A DNA stretch of 21,025 bases from Coptodactyla brooksi (taxonomy: Eukaryota > Arthropoda > Insecta > Coleoptera > Scarabaeidae), in assembly GCA_033557675.1 (NCBI GenBank), contig JAWQRM010000613.1:1-21025 (forward strand), read 5' to 3'. Every line of letters starts with the position of its first letter. Position 1 is the first letter of the stretch. Under the pieces are notes generated by a model that saw nothing but the letters and a program-made list of their open reading frames with translations, did not search any database and was not told the origin of the DNA. This document shows, piece after piece, positions 18,401-21,025 of the stretch. A program made the translations under genes and the position numbers.

Positions 18401-18530
18401 TTTTATCATTCATTTTATTTAAACACTTTAATTTTAAACATTGATACGTAAATTTTAATACAAGGTTTTTTACTTTTTCTGACATTTTAATTTCTTTTTA
18501 TCTAATCCTCAAAATGATACTAAAGTCTTT
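15440..18530. repeat. Degenerate AT-rich tandem array with ~1-kb higher-order repeat
   Basis: A loose unit of roughly 80-95 bp recurs many times: TTTACTTTTCAATTTAAA, then CTCATTAAATTATAATTTCAATC, then AAACCTTAAATAAAAATA. On top of it, larger blocks repeat: 16557-16800 matches 17585-17830 (offset about 1030), 16271-16430 matches 17250-17410 (offset about 980), and 17115-17245 matches 18000-18145 (offset about 890-905). The units are highly diverged, so this is an old satellite-like array. No open frame of note exists in it. Confidence 0.75.
16080..16200. other. Non-repeat insert with 21-bp palindrome inside the AT array
   Basis: This stretch breaks the tandem unit and is richer in G and C. 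It includes CTTTGTTGCT (16150-16159), one central A, and AGCAACAAAG (16161-16170), which form a 10-bp-arm palindrome. It could be a small insertion or a footprint; no element is recognised. Confidence 0.5.
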
Positions 18531-20211
18531 TCAAATTAAAGATTCTAACAAAACAAAATCATGGGGAATGGTTTAATGAAACGCCTATGAAATGTTTTCT
18601 AATGCGTTTAAAGAAATGTTTTACAGAAGATTCGATCTAAACATTCATTAGCGCATTAATCATCTTAATTACATAAAACCAATACAATAACATTATACTT
18701 ATAATAGGTGTACTTCAGTCGCAGAAAGATTTTTTAATCGAGTTTTACGGTTATACCTCATTAAAAGATTGGAGCACTGCTTTCAACACAACGTTTCCAT
18801 TTAGTACGTAATATACAACACACATGTGCGAATGTAGCCCATTAAAAAGCGTTTTAAAAGGTTATTACACATCTTGCAACTTGCGATGCGAGTATGAGAA
18901 AAATGTAGTAATGTTTACGTTACCCAGTAACGTCAACAAACTTTTTTTTGCGTTCAAAGAAACGTCAATGCCGATAAAATTAGTTCCCACACTAATAGAT
19001 TTAAAACATTAAGCATAAGTTTCTGATAATCTGAATCAGAAGGAATACATCAGGACCGGTTCTTTTGTATACCCCGTCTTTCGTAAACTTTTCCGTATAA
19101 ATAAAGAAAGGATGCGAAAATTGTATGTAAATGAGATGGTATTTCTTGTCCCAACGTAGTTGATACTTTAATATTGTTACATCGATCCGAACCATCCTTG
19201 GCTATTGTGTTGTCTTACAAAAAGTCGACCTCAGCACCGGAAACTGGAGAATCTAGTCCCTCCGTTATTCCTTGCGATTTTCTCGGTTACGAGTCTCTTT
19301 CAATCTTACGGAAAAGGGAGGGATAAGTTTCGGTTAGTGAACCGTATTGGATTCTTTTCCTCAACGAAGTGATTTTGGACGGACATTTTCAAGGTCAACT
19401 GACGTAAAAATTTATCGTACAGCTATTATTATTCACAACAAGCACAAAATGCACAGAAATGCAGAGAAAAATATTTGCTAACTTTATATATAGAATTATA
19501 TATAAATACCTTATAACCAATCAAAACAAAACAACAACAAAACAACTAAATAAGATATAACTGTTGCCAATTCATACTAAACTTGTCTAGTGTGTAGTAC
19601 TGAAAATTATCTAACAATCAACATTTAAATTGTGTTCGAAGGTAATGAACTATTTCGTGGTTTCTGAAGCATCAACCTAAATTAAATTCAATTTTTCTTC
19701 AATCATTTTTTGAAGTAAGTTTTCATTATTGTCACACATTTTAAGCTTAAGTTTTTGTTGAACTATTACGATAATTACAATAAGGACAAAGTTACTGAAC
19801 TGCTTTATGAACTGTCAAATTTTCTAACCAATCACAAGTCTTCTGTATTGTTGGTGCTGTAAGTAATTGAGTTACCAATATATCTTCTTTCTATCTGTCC
19901 ACACTTTATAGTCTTATTCAATTAAGTTAAAAGCTCCTATTTTTATTTACCTCTTAACAGTCAACTAGAACTGTCCGGCACCTTATTCTAGAACTCAATA
20001 ACTCTTAAGTATTTAGTGGATACACAGGCCAACAAGAAAATCTTTGTTCTTTTGCATCACCCACAGTTCTCTCACAATATGACATCGATTATATTTCAAA
20101 ATAGGGAAAAGTTGACACAAAAAATGAAAACTTCACCGTACTTTTATTTAATTAGGTTACAATTTTTACTTACAATAACATATTTTACTTCAATACAAAT
20201 ATTTGGAGTGC
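18531..20211. other. Interval without a supported gene
   Basis: Composition at about 18720-19430 is less AT-biased than in the array to the left. Open frames of about 60 codons on both strands (18824-19012 plus, 19001-19195 minus) have no recognisable motif. From 19480 to 20200 it is AT-rich with no repeat structure that I could identify. Confidence 0.5.
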
Positions 20212-21025
20212 TTATTTTTTTGTATTTCCTTTCCCTTTTCTCCGTGAAGTTTCTTGTATGGCTTTTTCTTCGATGTGGCGCATTTTCCTGTTCTCTATGA
20301 AGTGCGGATCATCATTCTCCATAGAATGATGATCCCCAGCTTTTCTTAACTTGTCTATGATATTAGCTACCATAATTTCATAGTTAGGGTCTTTCACATT
20401 GCCGAAAAACTTTGTCACAACTTCTTTAAATGAGATCCATCCCTTCTTTCCCTTGAAAAGTTGGAATCGAACATCATTTTAGGTATATCAGGCCCAACGA
20501 AACCCGCTTCTTTCAGTTTGGCTTCTGATAAATGAGGAAATCTTTTACACAAATATTTAAAACATTCACCATCTTGAGGCAAGACTTTTACAGATTGTTT
20601 CATGAAGCCTAACTTGATTTGTAGTGGTGGTAGAAGAATCTATTTTGGGTCTACTAAAGGTTTATGCAAAATGTTCTTTTTGACAGTTGTTAAAGTTTTT
20701 CTTACGGGCCATTGTTTTTGGGACCAATGTTGATCCCTTGCCCTGCTGTCCCACTCACATATAAAACATGGAAACTTGTAAATCCCTTTTGTTGACCAAA
20801 GATCATGGAAACAACATTTAAATCTCCACATAGCATCCCATCGTGAGCTGGATAGTTAATTTTCTGCAAAATCATAGTAAGATTTTCGTAAGTTTTCTTC
20901 ATATGGACTGAATGTGGAACAGGCAGTGAAGCATAACTATTTTCGTTGTCCAACAGGATAGTTCCTTTTTGTAGTTAATGTCAAATTTGTTCATTAGACT
21001 ACCATTATCATGGCAGTAAACCAAA
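20212..21025 (-). pseudogene. Frameshifted copy of a multicopy arthropod gene of unknown function, cut by window edge
   Basis: The minus strand reads, in order and across several frames, LVYCHDNG (window edge), SVHMKKTYENL, CGDLNVVSMIFGQQKGFTSF, CFICEWDSRARDQHW, KPLVDPK, ILLPPLQIKLGFMKQ, GECFKYLCKRFPHLSEAKLK, GFVGPDIPKMM and SFKEVVTKFFGN. From memory, many predicted arthropod and cnidarian proteins share this order (LK-V-LLG-Q-GYTK, CxxCxWDSR...HW, VDPK-ILLPPLHIKLG-MKQ, FKYL-FP-LSEAKLKEG-FVGP-I). No function has been established that I know of. The CxxC...H spacing could bind zinc. At least three frameshifts break it (near 20950, 20770 and 20640), plus a stop near 20415. The N-terminal part lies outside the window. 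Confidence 0.82.
20306..20335. repeat. Perfect 13-bp-arm hairpin
   Basis: GGATCATCATTCT (20306-20318) and AGAATGATGATCC (20323-20335) are perfect complements around CCAT. It lies at the C-terminal end of the recognisable part of the multicopy-gene remnant, where the protein similarity stops. It may mark a junction. The outer eight bases of each arm, GGATCATC and GATGATCC, also form the arms of the hairpin at 1879-1900. Confidence 0.9.

Noticed and set aside
18824..19195. Two overlapping open frames of about 60 codons on opposite strands.
   Set aside because: No motif, and one is probably a shadow of the other; neither is supported as a gene.
20016..20300. 94-codon plus-strand frame.
   Set aside because: Its right part is antisense to the multicopy-gene remnant, and the rest has no motif.

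Overview
The window looks like a repeat-dominated stretch of an animal nuclear genome, most likely an arthropod and probably an insect. It is strongly AT-rich. It has no bacterial-style operons and no intact gene of ordinary length. The recognisable coding matter is decayed transposon: Penelope-like elements with a GIY-YIG endonuclease, a mariner DNA transposon, a non-LTR retrotransposon, and two broken genes of families I remember as multicopy in arthropod genomes. The order or species cannot be settled from sequence alone.

Layout. Bases 1-2560 are mainly a complex satellite. Runs of quasi-palindromic TGTCAAAACTGACA units alternate with an AT-rich spacer. The satellite is interrupted at about 1250-1905 by sequence carrying Penelope-type debris and a hammerhead-like motif. 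Bases 2605-3683 hold a 5'-truncated Penelope-like element on the minus strand: reverse transcriptase with YVDD, then GIY-YIG, then a 3' hammerhead-like motif. More satellite follows to about 3960. Bases 5010-6640 hold fragments of a non-LTR retrotransposon on the plus strand, broken by hairpin-rich sequence at 5385-5510. Bases 6693-7396 are a diverged, internally deleted duplicate of the 2555-4101 block. Bases 7411-8105 hold a third Penelope fragment. Bases 8131-8915 contain two tandem copies of a noncoding repeat that also occurs at 6059-6425. A hammerhead-like fossil of a second family lies at 8990-9026.

Bases 9030-10380 are less repetitive and contain no gene I can support. Bases 10380-11168 are a broken gene ending in a SWIM-type zinc finger. 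Bases 11825-12592 are a mariner remnant of about 770 bp. Bases 12600-15430 are mostly unannotated, with one doubtful exon and low-complexity tracts. Bases 15440-18530 are a degenerate AT-rich tandem array with a higher-order period near 1 kb. Bases 18530-20200 show nothing I can name. From 20212 to the right edge, the minus strand carries a frameshifted copy of a multicopy arthropod gene of unknown function.

The genes do not form a pathway; the common thread is retroelement turnover. The most interesting signal is a series of hammerhead-ribozyme-like folds, of at least two sequence families, on the same strand as the Penelope coding remnants. The hairpin satellite physically fused to one of those elements comes next. 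None of the elements appears capable of moving by itself.
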